Shown here: piece by piece, positions 20,872 to 32,400 of the stretch | Position numbering within the stretch: the stretch's first letter is position 1 | Layout of the letters: each line of letters starts with the position of its first letter | DNA from: Blastobasis lacticolella | Lineage: Eukaryota; Arthropoda; Insecta; Lepidoptera; Blastobasidae | Assembly (NCBI GenBank): GCA_905147135.1 | Contig: LR990045.1 | Location: 14,422,173-14,486,172, forward strand | Reading direction: 5' to 3' | DNA length: 64,000 nucleotides | Position numbers and translations under genes: made by a program | The notes under the pieces: generated by a model | Databases searched by the model: none | The model's input: only the letters and a program-made list of their open reading frames with translations | What the model was told of the DNA's origin: nothing

Positions 20872-22767
20872 AAGTTTCAGCCCTAAGTTTTAGACTTTAA
20901 TTTCAGGAAAAACTAGACTTCGCTTCACTGCTAACAGTTTATCTAAAGTAACTCTCATAGTACTTGAAGGCGACTACATTACATCTATTTTTATCATTTT
21001 GGTTTGGTGTGTTATGTTTCGGGCTGTATTTACAATACCTATGTCTTTTCTTGAACGATTATGGTAAACGTTTTATGCAAACGGCGCGCGCGGCGTAGCC
21101 GGCACTGGTTATTGTAATTAGTGGAATAATCGATCTTAGTTTAACATATTTTTTCGTTCATTGGTTAGATACTATCACAAAAAATTCAAGGGTTCTTCAC
21201 AGGTAGTCTAGGATGCGATATGTCTGTACGGCTACCTTATCAACCCTTTATTAACTACTTATACTTATTTGGTTGTAGGCCGTAGGTACAAACATTGACA
21301 GAAGTCTCTTTACTTCTCGAAAATCTGGGACAACCTTTATATATTTATTATACGATGTCCGTGTTTCTACACGAACAATAGCTTGAGTGAACCTTTCATT
21401 TAAAAGGGCAAATAGGGATTTGAAGAGTACAATACAAAACAAAATCAAACGCAAAGAAACATTCCACCCTAATGCATATCATTCAGTTTTCATTTCAATA
21501 TAATTTTATTTAAGTAATAGAGAATTTGCTTTCACAAAGCCGTATGATTATGGTATAGTATATGATAAACGTATAGTTTTACATTATTGCAACAAGAGAA
21601 GACTGAATGGAGCAGGATACAATGATCCTTGTAGTGACTTTCCCGAATGACCTTCTCAGACCTCAGAACAATCTAGACTATATACTTATCTTATCTAGAT
21701 ACTTACTTTATTGAACCAAGATGAGTCTAGGTAATTTTTGATTTTTGAAATACTTTTGATAATCCTTTCTTCGTTGTGCACTTTATAGAACATAAAAAAC
21801 AGCTTGCTGCCAACTACATCCTACACCCAAAATAGTGCGTGGTTATGTGTGGTATTCAGCCCGAATTTTTTTAGGCTGAACATGAAATTTGTTTTGGACT
21901 GCTTACTCAAGAATATTTTACATTACAGCTCTCGTGCTGTAATGTAAATCCCCAATGTTTACAACCCGCAAGGCCCAACTTCTTGCAGAATGTACTATTA
22001 TTAACGAAAAACAACTCAAAATCTTACACAAAATATCACCAACTGTGACGTTTTAACAATTTAATTGATTGGTATCGAACTTTATAGTGTTTTATCTGCA
22101 AAGCTTATAAACTAGTCCCAACTTCCTGTTAAATCCACTAAGATGTTTAGCGGTCAAAAGGTTAGGCCGAGCGAGTAGTAAATGGGTAAAGCTCTGTTCA
22201 TAGTGAATGGAATTATTAATTTACAATTTTACAAATATAAGGAAAAAGATGGAATATACTTCTTTCAGAATAACAGTTTATCTTTCCCATGTTGAAACTA
22301 CTTATATATTTATCAGACTCACTACTTGTCTGTATTAATGAATAGGTAAACTTCAACATTCTACTTCAACAATTTCAGGATACAACATATGCATGTTACA
22401 AGATAGGTATACTCGTTTTGGGGATAAGATTAAGGGCATGTGTGAGAAGCAAATCTGAATCTGATACCCTTTCGGGTATCACCGTTTTTCCAATTTCCGA
22501 CCTAAATCACAATGTTCTATTTGTTATGTTCCGGTTCGACGGGCTAAGTGGCTACTCGCAAGAGTTACTTTCGTAATTAATCGTAAGTGATATGGGTTAA
22601 CGTACTGCTTGCCTAAAGGGCCAGCAAGCGGCCATGCTCATTTGTTACGTCTATATAAATGAACTTGTGAGCAACACTGTGAGTACATTATTTAATACAC
22701 TCATACGTCACTGTAGATATCTTCCACTTCATACTGAAATTCCGTGAAAAATGATTGTAATTAAGGC
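20872..22767. other. Intron, nothing beyond a small hairpin
   Basis: AT-rich sequence with no recognisable transposon protein. It holds the hairpin at 21917-21948, described separately. A GC-rich spot at 21081-21102 (GGCGCGCGCGGCGTAGCCGG) has no evident function. Confidence 0.35.
21917..21948. repeat. Perfect 13-bp hairpin
   Basis: TTTACATTACAGC is followed by the 6-base loop TCTCGT and the exact reverse complement GCTGTAATGTAAA. It stands alone in AT-rich sequence. It could be a MITE remnant or chance. Confidence 0.5.
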
Positions 22768-22860
22768 CGTGTGGTGCCCGTAGAAGAATTGGACCAACCG
22801 CCTGGACAATGAGTGTCGTAAAAGACGACTAAAATCTTAAAGACTAACCAGCCAGGAGTT
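22768..22860 (+). repeat. Lepidopteran dispersed repeat with GTCGTAAAAGACGACTAA
   Basis: GGCCGTGTGGTGCCCGTAG and then GTGTCGTAAAAGACGACTAA match a repeat I know as common in moth genomes. A reverse-orientation piece is at 59845-59885. The family type (SINE or LINE leader) is not clear from these fragments. Confidence 0.5.
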
Positions 22861-23012
22861 TTGTAGACCGGAAAAAAGGCTGAAACTCTTTCTGTAGTGT
22901 AATAAACACGACGATCATTTCAAACAGCATTGGCCTTATCGCCTTGCTCGAACTCGAACCTAACACTATCGGATGATACATCTACAACTACATCGCCATC
23001 TCACTAGGCTAA

Positions 23013-23043
23013 AGCTATCGGACACGTCCGATAACTATAGCCT
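23013..23043. repeat. Small nested hairpin
   Basis: TATCGGAC, AC, GTCCGATA forms a perfect inner stem, and GGCTA/TAGCC forms an outer stem. No function is evident. Confidence 0.4.
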
Positions 23044-23329
23044 TCAATTCGAATTAGGCGGTTGGGCTTCTTTTGGGATAATGGCAGGGGGATGATATAT
23101 CAATAGCTACGTAAAAAGTAATACTACCCGACCGAGAGGAATTAGTTGGGATAGATGGCGCATACATTAATTATTGAACATACGCAGCGAATACCTAAAT
23201 AATGTAAATGTGGCCAGTAACACAAAGCAAAAACGAACATGAGAGTGAAATAACAACGGCACCTCGGGTTAAGCGTGACCCGAGTAAATAATGATAATGA
23301 GTATAACTCTTAATTTTGGTCTATTTTGT

Positions 23330-23462
23330 CTGAAATTTTTATCACCATCATCATCAACCGATCGCAATTCACTGCTGAACTAGATTTTCACCAAGGTCTT
23401 TTCACGGCACTTCCTTGGATCATCACTGAAAACTTTTTATGTAAAACGTCGCTCTATGTAGT
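23330..23462 (-). mobile_element. RTE-type LINE tail fragment
   Basis: The text begins with a run of CATCATCATCA, then CACTGCTGAACTAGATTTTC, and later AGGGCGTCCTACACC. This is the reverse-strand 3' end of insect RTE elements (compare 4858-5062), degraded beyond translation. Confidence 0.5.
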
Positions 23463-23815
23463 CATAGGGCGTCCTACACCACAATTGTCTAACCATGGTC
23501 TAAACGAGAACGCGACTACTCAGTCCATCGCTATTTCAGCTTTGAAATTAGTTTTGAGTACAGTATCAGATTGCTTGAATATTAGATACTAATTACATAT
23601 AGTATTATTAATACAAATTTAATTTATTCTCGTTCCCATTTAAGGAAGGATACTCCTCGGTAGAGGCGGTCAAATGGGGAGGGTCAGGGCGGGAGGCTGG
23701 CGAATCGGCGGATTCTCTTAGGTGGTTTTCACTATCACACATCATGCAGTTCCTACCTCTTCAGATTTTCATATTTTTTATAGCACTAAATTGACGAATA
23801 AGTTTGCGGCCTGCC

Positions 23816-24215
23816 TGACGTAAGCAGTTACCGCAGCCTATAGACGTTTGCAATACCAGTAGGCTAATTACATAACTCTAATTAAGGAACGCTGTCGCTA
23901 ACAATTCTCTGATTTCAATTATTTAAATAGTTACTTTTGCGAAAAAAGTTCCATTGCAATAAACTGGAACTAATAAATCGATCATACGTAACACACAAAA
24001 GTAAATAAATAAATAAAACCCGTATATTACACCTATCTCACACATGGTACACTACATTTGGACACAATACATGGCACAATACAGTAGACAAGAAATAACG
24101 AGAAAGTAACAATTTCAATTATTGAAATCCGAGAATTGTTAGCAACAGAGTTACGCAATCAGCCTACAGGGGTACCTTTCTCGTGTCACCGACCCTATTG
24201 TAAATAGTTCCGAAG
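23816..24215 (-). repeat. Dispersed repeat interrupted by a MITE
   Basis: The left part reads CCGCAGCCTATAGACGTTTG and CAATACCAG. The right part resumes GGGTACC and GTGTCACCGACCC. I recall the joined text as a common lepidopteran repeat with ACCAGGGGTA at its centre. The MITE at 23860-24166 sits exactly at that point. Confidence 0.5.
23860..24166. mobile_element. 307-bp MITE with 3-bp CAG duplication
   Basis: The ends are TAGGCTAATTACATAACTC and the reverse complement of TAGGCTGATTGCGTAACTC. A longer inverted stretch inside contains GCTAACAATTCTC on both sides. CAG stands on both sides (23857-23859 and 24167-24169). Removing one copy restores ACCAGGGGTAC, the expected uninterrupted repeat. 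There is no coding capacity. An (AAAT)n-like run is present at 24002-24016. Confidence 0.7.
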
Positions 24216-24244
24216 TGTTCCGTGTTAAAGAGTAAAGTGCTCAC

Positions 24245-24355
24245 CGGCGTGGCAGATGCGTAGAAGCAGCGAGAGCGCTACAGCGACGGCGGCAGAGTGC
24301 GCGAGCGGCGCACGCCGCATGTCGCGCCCACCCGGCCGCTCATGCCATGCCGCTT
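24245..24355 (-). CDS. First coding exon: start codon and signal peptide
   Basis: On the minus strand TGTGTCTTCTGTTCCAG forms a good acceptor. The exon runs 111 nt and ends CCG|GTGAGC. The first 35 nt are untranslated. The ATG at 24320 begins MRRAPLAHS, then the hydrophobic core AAVAVALSLLL, then RICHA followed by G, a textbook signal peptide with a likely cut after CHA. The last codon is split in phase 1, which fits the FN3 exon at 1583-1715 and would give CHAGSMGPGVPENITV at the join. Two upstream ATGs exist: one is followed at once by a stop, and the other overlaps and runs into TAG, so the leader may dampen translation. Because the exon opens with an acceptor, a further 5' UTR exon and the promoter must lie to the right. 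GC content is about 70 percent, unlike the surroundings. Confidence 0.75.
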
Positions 24356-24436
24356 CTGGAACAGAAGACACAATTGTTAAAGACTCGCTTCTTTGTGGGT
24401 CACTTGGCTAACATGCATAACTGAGAAATTGCAATT

Positions 24437-24640
24437 ATGAATTTATATTCTGTTACGGGTTTGGGTATCGTACCTATGTATAATAAAAAGAATGTATTGA
24501 AAAATATATATTGTTTATCTGACACCCATAACACAACCTTTGCTTACTTTGGGGCTAGGTGGAGATGTGCAATTTTGTTCAAGCTTATTTTATTATTTAT
24601 TTGTTATTCGGTCGCCTTACGTATTGTAAAAAATATGTTG
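24437..24640 (+). mobile_element. tRNA-derived SINE (family 1), copy 2, head lost
   Basis: The body matches the copy at 2599-2865: GGGTTTGGGTATCGTACC, GACACCCATAACACAACC, TTTGCTTACTTTGGGGC, then a T-rich tail. The A and B boxes are missing, so this is 5'-truncated. Confidence 0.65.
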
Positions 24641-24999
24641 TGTTGTGTTGAAAATGTTTTAAATTAAAATCTTTCTGTCATTATTAGAAGTCAATATTCT
24701 TGTCTGAAATGCCAATTGCAGACTCCTAGAACTGTACAGTTTGTACCTGTGCACTAATGCTCTTGTACTTATTGTTCATTCCAAAAAACATTCGCCATTA
24801 TGCACGCAGCCCCAATCCTGTGCGCCTCGTCGTTTACTGGGGAATGGCAATAAAATCACACGGCGCGGAACGACCACCGCACGCAAAGCGGAGGTTCAAG
24901 GGTATATTATTTTTAGTACCAACGCTTTATGGGATCATACAGCGTACTGCCACTACCCGCTAAGTGGGTTAGCATAGCAACTTATTGGAGCACGAATGA

Positions 25000-25190
25000 T
25001 GAGGTGAGCCCCTACAGATGTATGAGATTTCTGCGTGATGTGTCCGAAATGTTTAAGCAATTTTGGTTACTAGGATAATGACAGAAAGGTTATTTTATTA
25101 TTTGTAAACTATCGTGCCGCGCCCGCGCAGTCGTCGCGTCGTGCCGCCTAGTCACCGCGCCTAAATCGTGCGCCAATGTGGTAGGCTGCG
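25000..25190 (+). repeat. Uninterrupted copy of the GC-tailed repeat
   Basis: This aligns with 2875-3036 plus 5903-5965 as one continuous run (GAGATTTCTGCGTGATG, AAATGTTTAAGCAATTTTG, CAGTCGTCGCGTCG, GTCACCGCGCC). It acts as the empty site for the transposon at 3040-5899. In both places the repeat lies downstream of a family 1 SINE, so the two may form one composite unit. Confidence 0.6.
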
Positions 25191-26916
25191 TGAGTGAAGA
25201 AGGAAGTGCTTAGTCAAATGTCTTTTTTGAAAATACACATTATTTTAATACTATGACCTCATTATTATTAACCATCGCAGGAGATAGCACACGTTGTGCC
25301 GACCTCCGCATGGCGCGATAAGGGCAGGGGAATGATGATGATGAGAAGTAAGGTATGACTGTGGGCATCTAATATTACTACCTACTGGTAGTTAGAAAAC
25401 GCTAACTTCTAGAACAGCTACGATTCATTCCATAGGTAGGTTTAGATGCGTTGTCACCGAGGACTCACTTACCTGTACATATTTTAATTACACTCTTTTC
25501 TGATGTGAGAAAAAAGAACTGTTGTGGATCGGCACGTTAGGTTTTGTTTTATATGTGTCCAAACAGTTTCCTGTCCTACGTGTGTATTTGTAGAAACACA
25601 ATGTTAAATATTAAACGTACATTATTGTTAAATAAAATATTAACGCCCGTAAGTAACAGAAACCTAAGTATTGACTCAGGGCCGTCATCACCAAAAAACA
25701 CGAGGTATATGGTAACTTGTAGAAAACCCTACGTAAGTAGCGATAATTATACGAGTAGTATTCCACTCACTGGGATTGATTGTTTATGTGGGTGGCCGAG
25801 AAAATCAACAACTCTATTTCACCTAGGTATAAAGCGATTAACTTTATACGTGTAAACAGACTCCCATAACCTTAGTAGACCCAAAAATTTGAAAAAGCTT
25901 TATTCATTTGGTGTTTCCATTAGCTTCTTTCCAGCCTTAGATATGATTGACATACCTCACATGTATTTAGAGTTTGATGAATGAAGCGGTCTAGAGATCT
26001 TCCTTGCAAAACCGCTAATCAAGGTTAAGTAATGCTCGCAATGTCCGGGAACTGATTGACCCAGAGGTTGGTTGAACAGATTAGGGCCTCCTAATAGTAT
26101 GTATAAAGGTATAAAACAGTATAAATAAAATACTCAAGCAAAATTAAGTCACGGGGTTTCTAATGATGTAAGTTAATACCTACTTCATTATACAAAACAA
26201 AATTCAAGGCCGCAAAGATCATTAAAGTTTGACGAAAGTACCGTCTAAATTACAGGTATCTTCTGGATTATTCCGAAACTGTGGAAGGAACTTCCGAGAT
26301 GCGGTCTGAAGTTGAACCCTTTCCAATTAAAATTCAATATCTCGCAGCAATCTGTGGCATGTTGATTGGCAAAGGCAAAACAATTTTGTGCAGTACCTTG
26401 TTTGATATTGAGAACGTTAACCAAGTTAAAATTTCAGGACTTGTTCCGCCTAAAGGACGCCTAAGACATCTAATCTCTTTGGAACTTGTTCGCAACTTCC
26501 TTTGTTCACGTCTACCACAGACTGCTGAAAGTTTTTGGTGTATTTGATGAAATAAACAAGAATATCACAATATTTAAACTAAGTAGAACCAAATTAAATA
26601 ATAGAAGAGAGAAAAAGTTCCATCTACTAGAGAAATGTGAAAGCTTAATCTTTTATGAAATAACGGCTCTTTGGGAGAGTGAGGGAGCTAGCCTGGTAGT
26701 CTGTTGGGGCCGAAAGACCTTTTAGGGTTATTTTATTAAACATAAACCCCAGCGCACTTTCTCTCAAAGCGCACAAAATTGATACCCATTGCTGGAAATC
26801 GCCAACAGATAGCAACTGGAGAAAATATGGTCAATAGAGAATAAAATTGTATAACAGAAAACGGTAACAACGATGAGCAATGTAGTACCTATTACACAAA
26901 ATTAAATAGTATGTAA
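25191..26916. other. No gene recognised (upstream side of FN3 gene)
   Basis: There are open frames of about 80-100 codons at 25544-25855 and 26281-26547, but they resemble nothing I know and show no splice sites or codon bias. This region could hold the untranslated first exon or promoter of the FN3 gene. I cannot point to it. Confidence 0.3.
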
Positions 26917-27002
26917 TTATCTGATCTGTCAAATTCTGGATCATGAACAAGGCGGACCCCAGCCTCTCGTGCGCGAGAGCGCAACCGGGACATTAACGTC
27001 AA
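26917..27002 (+). mobile_element. tRNA-derived SINE (family 2), copy 3, 3' end only
   Basis: ATTATCTGATCTGTCAAATT, GGATCATGAACAAGGC and GAGAGCGCAACCGGGACATT match the reverse complement of 41885-41965. Only the 3' body is present. A T-rich stretch follows. Confidence 0.6.
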
Positions 27003-28018
27003 TTTGATAATTTTTTTTATAGGTACAAATAGTATGTACCAAATTAATGAAAGTTGAAAATTTTATATAAAAGCTTTTAATAATTGCTTTTATAGTCGTA
27101 GATGTTTAATAAAGTTTCAGTATATATTTAGTAATTGGAGCTTAGCTTTAACATATTTCCCGGAACTTCGACGAATGAGAACTAGGCACGTTACGTCCTA
27201 GTTAGGCAAATAATTCGATTAGTTGTTTAACTTTGATGGAGAAACTTTTGGTGATGAATCGGTTTAGCTTCGCTACAAAATTTGGTGCTTCAATTAGTTG
27301 GAAAACGAATATTTAGGTTTACTGTTTTGTGTTCGTAAAGTAATATTGTTGGCCGCAAATAGCGAACAGAGCCTGAACCGAAGTTCAGGAGTCCTTTTCG
27401 CAGAATAAATTTAATAGCTTTGGTTGCAGTTAAACCTCCTGAAGTACCCCTCAAAATACATGAAATAGTTAGAACTTTATTTGAATCCATGGCTTATTTG
27501 AGGTAGTTATTCTTTGAGTAGGCTGTGCTATTTTCACACGAAAACAATTTTTAAGACCAAAATCCATTGTACTAATATTGTGATTTGCCTCTATTTAGGT
27601 ACTTATTTAAAACAAGCCGTAAACCGCTAGGGTTGTCACCCGCTCTCAGTTCGGATCTCTTTAAGTAAACTTTCAACTATCCAGAATTCTTCTCAGAATT
27701 CCATTATCTTTGCAAAAATACCGTGTAACACTCTGAAATAGTGTATCCTTGTAGCGTAGCTTGTAGTGTGAAATTTTAGAATTCGGTTCACTGGTTTTGG
27801 AGATTATACCGTTAATTCAAATTCCTGGACCCGGCGCGACTACATTCGCGTTTACCTATTTTACCCCTAGTTACCCCTTTTTCTTGCTTTTAAGCCTTCC
27901 TCTTGAATCACTGCATCTAGTGTAGAAAACCACATTAAAATCCATTTTTTACTTTGAAAGATCTACACAGATACATGGGGACAGTCGGCGGGAAGCTACT
28001 TTGTTAATACTATGTATA
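27003..28018. other. No gene recognised
   Basis: One 66-codon open frame on the minus strand (27290-27490) contains LRGTSGGLTATKAIKFILRK. It does not match a family I can name and I do not call it. Confidence 0.3.
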
Positions 28019-28372
28019 TGTCGAAGCCGGATGGTTAAATGAGCCGGTTAATTAAATGGCTAGCTTTTTAAGCAGTTATTTATTTGAATATTTGCCAAAT
28101 TCATGAACTTTGAAAGTTACGTCTAACGAACGATATTTCCCCGAGTTTACACCGAATTAAAACCTAATGCAAACTATTATTATTGTTTGAGATTATTGTG
28201 ATTAAGTTAGCATTGTGACAATATTTGGAGCAGCTCCGTAAACTCGGGTCAATTTCTTTCTTTAAACCTTACTTTAAAAATTCTTGATATTGGCAAATTT
28301 TCAATTAAATAATAGCATAAGAAGCTAGCCGTTTCATTAACGGGCAAATTTAACCATCCGGCTGCGACTTAT
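28019..28372. mobile_element. Foldback MITE of about 350 bp, copy 1
   Basis: The ends are inverted over about 48 bp: GCCGGATGGTTAAATGAGCC at the left and the reverse complement AACCATCCGGCTGC at the right. Inner arms also pair: CCCGAGTTTAC against GTAAACTCGGG. The whole element therefore folds on itself. A second copy starts at 63713 and runs to the window end. Confidence 0.75.
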
Positions 28373-28826
28373 AGATATAGACGAATCCTAACGTAATCCC
28401 AAAAGTATTAGAGTTGGTAGTTAACTTTCTACCACGTATCAACATCGCCCTCGAAAAAAGTTGCTCTATATTCTACCTACATACCTATTCAAAGAAATAC
28501 GGAATACCGACTTCTTTCAACCGAGTTTCATAGAAGAGTTATAGTGTGTAACTTTTTATTAGTTACCAACTGAAGGTACTGAACGAGTAATCATGATTTT
28601 CAATTTCTTTTCAAGTAGCCAGTAGCTATAAATACGATGCAAATTTTTGTTATGAATATATGGTACTCTTTGCTATACTTTACGGAAACAATTCTTCTAG
28701 ATTAACTTCTGAACAGTAAGTAAAAAACTTTTCGCTTTGCCAGTAGAATACTTTGTTGTTTTTGTTTGCTTTCTATTTACGAGTAATGTGGGTGTTCCTT
28801 ATTTGGGACTTTTCGAGTTTTTTGTA
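28373..28826. other. No feature recognised
   Basis: AT-rich spacer without coding or repeat signals that I can name. Confidence 0.3.
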
Positions 28827-28945
28827 TACAATACAAAAACTCTTTATTTGCAAACTAGATACATACATGGGATAAAATACATAATAATAGGCAGTACAAA
28901 GGGCGGTCTTATCACTAGAGTGATCTCTTCCAGACAACCTTAATT
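28827..28945 (-). mobile_element. Non-LTR tail-type repeat, copy 1
   Basis: AACTCTTTATTTGCAAAC, then GTACAAAGGGCGGTCTTATC and GATCTCTTCCAGACAACCTT. The copy at 53104-53215 reads CTCTTTATTGCAATTT, AAAGGCGGGCTTATCCC and TTTCTTCCAGTCAACCTT. This is the reverse-strand 3' end of a widespread lepidopteran LINE or SINE. Confidence 0.6.
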
Positions 28946-29459
28946 GATAGTCAGGATAAAATTACCATCGCACCCAATGTTAATTGTAGGTACGAGAAGA
29001 TGCAGTCTACACAATGGAGCATATCTGCTTATTAGAAAAGGGGTATGGCAGTTGGCCGAAAGGTGTCCGGCAGAGTAGAATAGCACCAACCCCTTACACT
29101 CCCAGGTGTCGTAGACGGCAACAAATGTGTTCCAGACAAATGATCTAAAGTCTCCATAGGCTTTTTCAATATTTTCAAAACGGCGATCTCCAACCTGCTT
29201 TCCAAGTGTGGAGATTAAGGCAATAATGATTTACGAACTATCAAAAATATTTAGTTTTTATGCCAAGCGAAATAAATAACATAGTACATTATGCAGGCGT
29301 AATACATGCTTGACAATTTTTAAGCCTAAAGCTTTATAAGCTAGACATCTAGGAAATGAAAACGGAATATTTCCACACCCCGATGCCAGCTTTGTACAGC
29401 GAAACAACTTTTAAATTGTAAAAAAATCTTTTAAATTTTCCAACAATAAATCAAGCATT
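28946..29459. other. No feature recognised
   Basis: A spacer between a repeat tail and the LINE at 29460-32720. No motif identified. Confidence 0.3.
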
Positions 29460-32400
29460 GTTCTAAAATGAGGTTATATTCCACGCCAGGGACAATGCGG
29501 GACACCTGCGGTAGATATGTTACCGTTACCATCTACAATTTGACATTACCACTAATGGCTAGACGTCAAACGGTGCCGGCAATAATCATTTGGAACAGAC
29601 CGTTTAGTCATACATCTTCACCTGGGGTAAGGGCTTATTTGGGTAGCATTGAATGAAGAATGGATAGTGGGACTTACAAATTTGCTACGTTCAACTGTAA
29701 AAATGTGAAGCGGTCCATAGATGATGTAAGAGACTTGTGTCGTACATGCGACGTGGTATGCCTGCAGGAAACTTGGTTGCTGCCCCACGACATACTCTAC
29801 ATCGGAACGATTGACGACGGCTTCGGTTACACGGCGACGTCGGCGGTGGATACGTCCGCGGGCATGCTGCGCGGGCGCCCGCATGGCGGTGTCGCTTTGT
29901 TATGGCGATATGCAGCGTTCCACCAAGTATCGGTGTTGTCGTGTGAAAATGTGCGAATCTGTGCAATTAAAATTACGACGAGTGATAGGCCAGTGATCGT
30001 AATGAGTGTTTATTTGCCAACAAACTCTGTGGATAATTTACAGGACTTCACTGATTGTCTGAGCGCGGTGAGCGCTATTATCAATGAATATGGTGTCGAA
30101 TCTGTGTTTATATTGGGCGATTTAAATGCGGATCCGAGTGAGTTGTTTTACAGTGAGCTTATGAATATTTGTAGAGTCCGAAACTGGTCATGTGTTGACA
30201 CAGACATGCTAGGTCTGGGTACGGGTAATTTTCTTTTATAAGTGATGTGCACGGGACCAGTAGCTGGCTGTATCACTGTATTGCGACTCACGCGGCTAAG
30301 CGGGCGGTCGTCGATGTAGCTGTTAGTTATGACACTAATTGATCCGATCATTTCCCATTGATAGTGAACTGTAACCTCAAATTAATAAATAGTAAGGTGG
30401 CGCCTAAAATCATAAATATTAATTATGATGTAGTTTGGGGTGTTAGAAGTAAGGAACAAGTCGCAATGTATACCAAAGAGTGTCATAATAGGTTAAGGCT
30501 GATCGACTTTCCTTCTCAGTGTAAGACCTGTGCTGACCGATATTGTGGGGACCGTGGCCACAGGTATGTTCTGGATACGCTGTATTCTGACATTGTGACC
30601 GCCCTCCGGGACGCGGCGGCGGTGAGTCGGAGAAGCGCGAGGGGGGGAGGTGGTGGTTCACGCATAGCGGGGTGGAACAAATACGTTGGCGACGCTCACA
30701 GGGAGGCTAGGTCCGAATTTCATGATTGGGTTTTGTGTGGTAAGCCCAGGTCCGGTGTCCTGTATAAGGAAATGTGCGTTAGTCGTAGAAAGTTTAAATC
30801 TCGTTTAAAATTGTGTCAAAATCACCAGGACCAAATAAGAATGGATGCCCTCGCGGTGAAACACAGTAAAGGGGATTTCCGCGGTTTCTGGCAGGGTACC
30901 AATAAAGTGAATGTAAAGCCAGGCCTCCCTGTGAGCGTCGACGGGGTAAACGATCCGAAGGAGATTGCAAATATTTTTAAGAACCATTTTGCAGTAAAGT
31001 CCTTGCTGGAACCGGGGGTGCAGGTGCTTAATGCTGACATGTACAGTAAAGACGTGGGAACCATGTTCCTAGCGAAAGATGTAACGAGCGCTATAAGATC
31101 TATGTCGAGAGGCAAGTCCCCTGGCCACGATGGACTCAGCATTGAGCACCTGCAGCACGCCGGACCACACCTTGGTAGGGTCTTGGCGTTGTTCTACTCG
31201 TTGTGCGTGGGCCATTCCTACCTGCCAGCGGATTTCATGAAAACGGTGGTGGTGCCTGTGGTAAAAAACAAGACTGGCGATCTTACCGATAAGAGAAACT
31301 ATGGGCCGATTTCTCTCGCCACTATTGTAGCTAAAGTGTTTGACGGTTTGCTGAACTCACAGCTACATAAACACGTAGTGTTGCATGATAACTAGTTCGG
31401 ATTTCGACCTCGGTTATCCACTGAAAGTGCAATACTGTGTCTAAAGCATACCGTCAAATACTACACGGATCGCAAGACGCCAGTGTATGCGTGCTTCCTC
31501 GACTTGTCCAAAGCCTTTGATCGGGTGGAGTACAAACTGTTGTGGGATAAGTTGAGGACTATCGACTTGCCACAGGAGCTCATCAGCGTGTTCCAGTACT
31601 GGTACGCACACCAGTCTAGTAGCGTCAGGTGGGCGGGTGCAGTGTCGGATCCGTATCAGCTGGAGTGTGGTGTAAGGCAGGGCGGATTAACATCACCAAC
31701 CCTGTTTAATTTGCACATTAACGGGCTAATTATTGCGCTTAGTGGACGGCATGTCGGCTGCTATATTGACGGTGTCTGTGTCAATAACCTGAGTTACGCA
31801 GACGACATGGTGCTGCTGAGCGCATCGGTTTGTGGCCTACGGAAGCTGATGCGGATATGTGAGGAATATGCGTGTGGCCACGGTCTAACATACAATATTA
31901 CGAAGAGCCAATACATGGTATTTGAGGCTGCTGGTGCGAGATGCCCTGCTAACATACCTGAAGTTAAATTAAATGGTATACATCTGGAAAGAGTCCCACA
32001 ATTTCGATACCTAGGGCATATACTCACCGTCGACCATGCTGATATAGAACGGGAGCGAAGGGCGCTGTCGGTCAGGGCAAATATGATTGCGCGTAGGTTT
32101 GCCCGATGCTCGAGATATGTGAGGGTCACCCTCTTTAGAGCGTACTGTACATCTCTCTATTCGTTCAGCCTATGAGCTAATTATTCTGATAAAAGTTACA
32201 GCGCTCTTCGCGTTCAATATAACAACGCGTTTAGGGCGGTGATGGGGCTGCCCCGATTCTGCAGCGCATCGGGCATGTTTGCGGAGGCGCACACCGACTG
32301 TTTCCACGCAACTATGCGTAAACGTGCCGCGTCTCTGGTGCGCAGGGTACGGGCCAGCTCCAACACCGTCCTGGTGATGATTGCAGCTAGGTTGGACTGC

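Noticed and set aside
24741..24977. Two overlapping open frames after the second SINE
   Set aside because: No recognisable motif, both frames open by chance in moderate-GC repeat text. No splice sites of note.
31794..32129. Minus-strand open frame of 111 codons
   Set aside because: It is the antisense shadow of the LINE reverse transcriptase on the plus strand.
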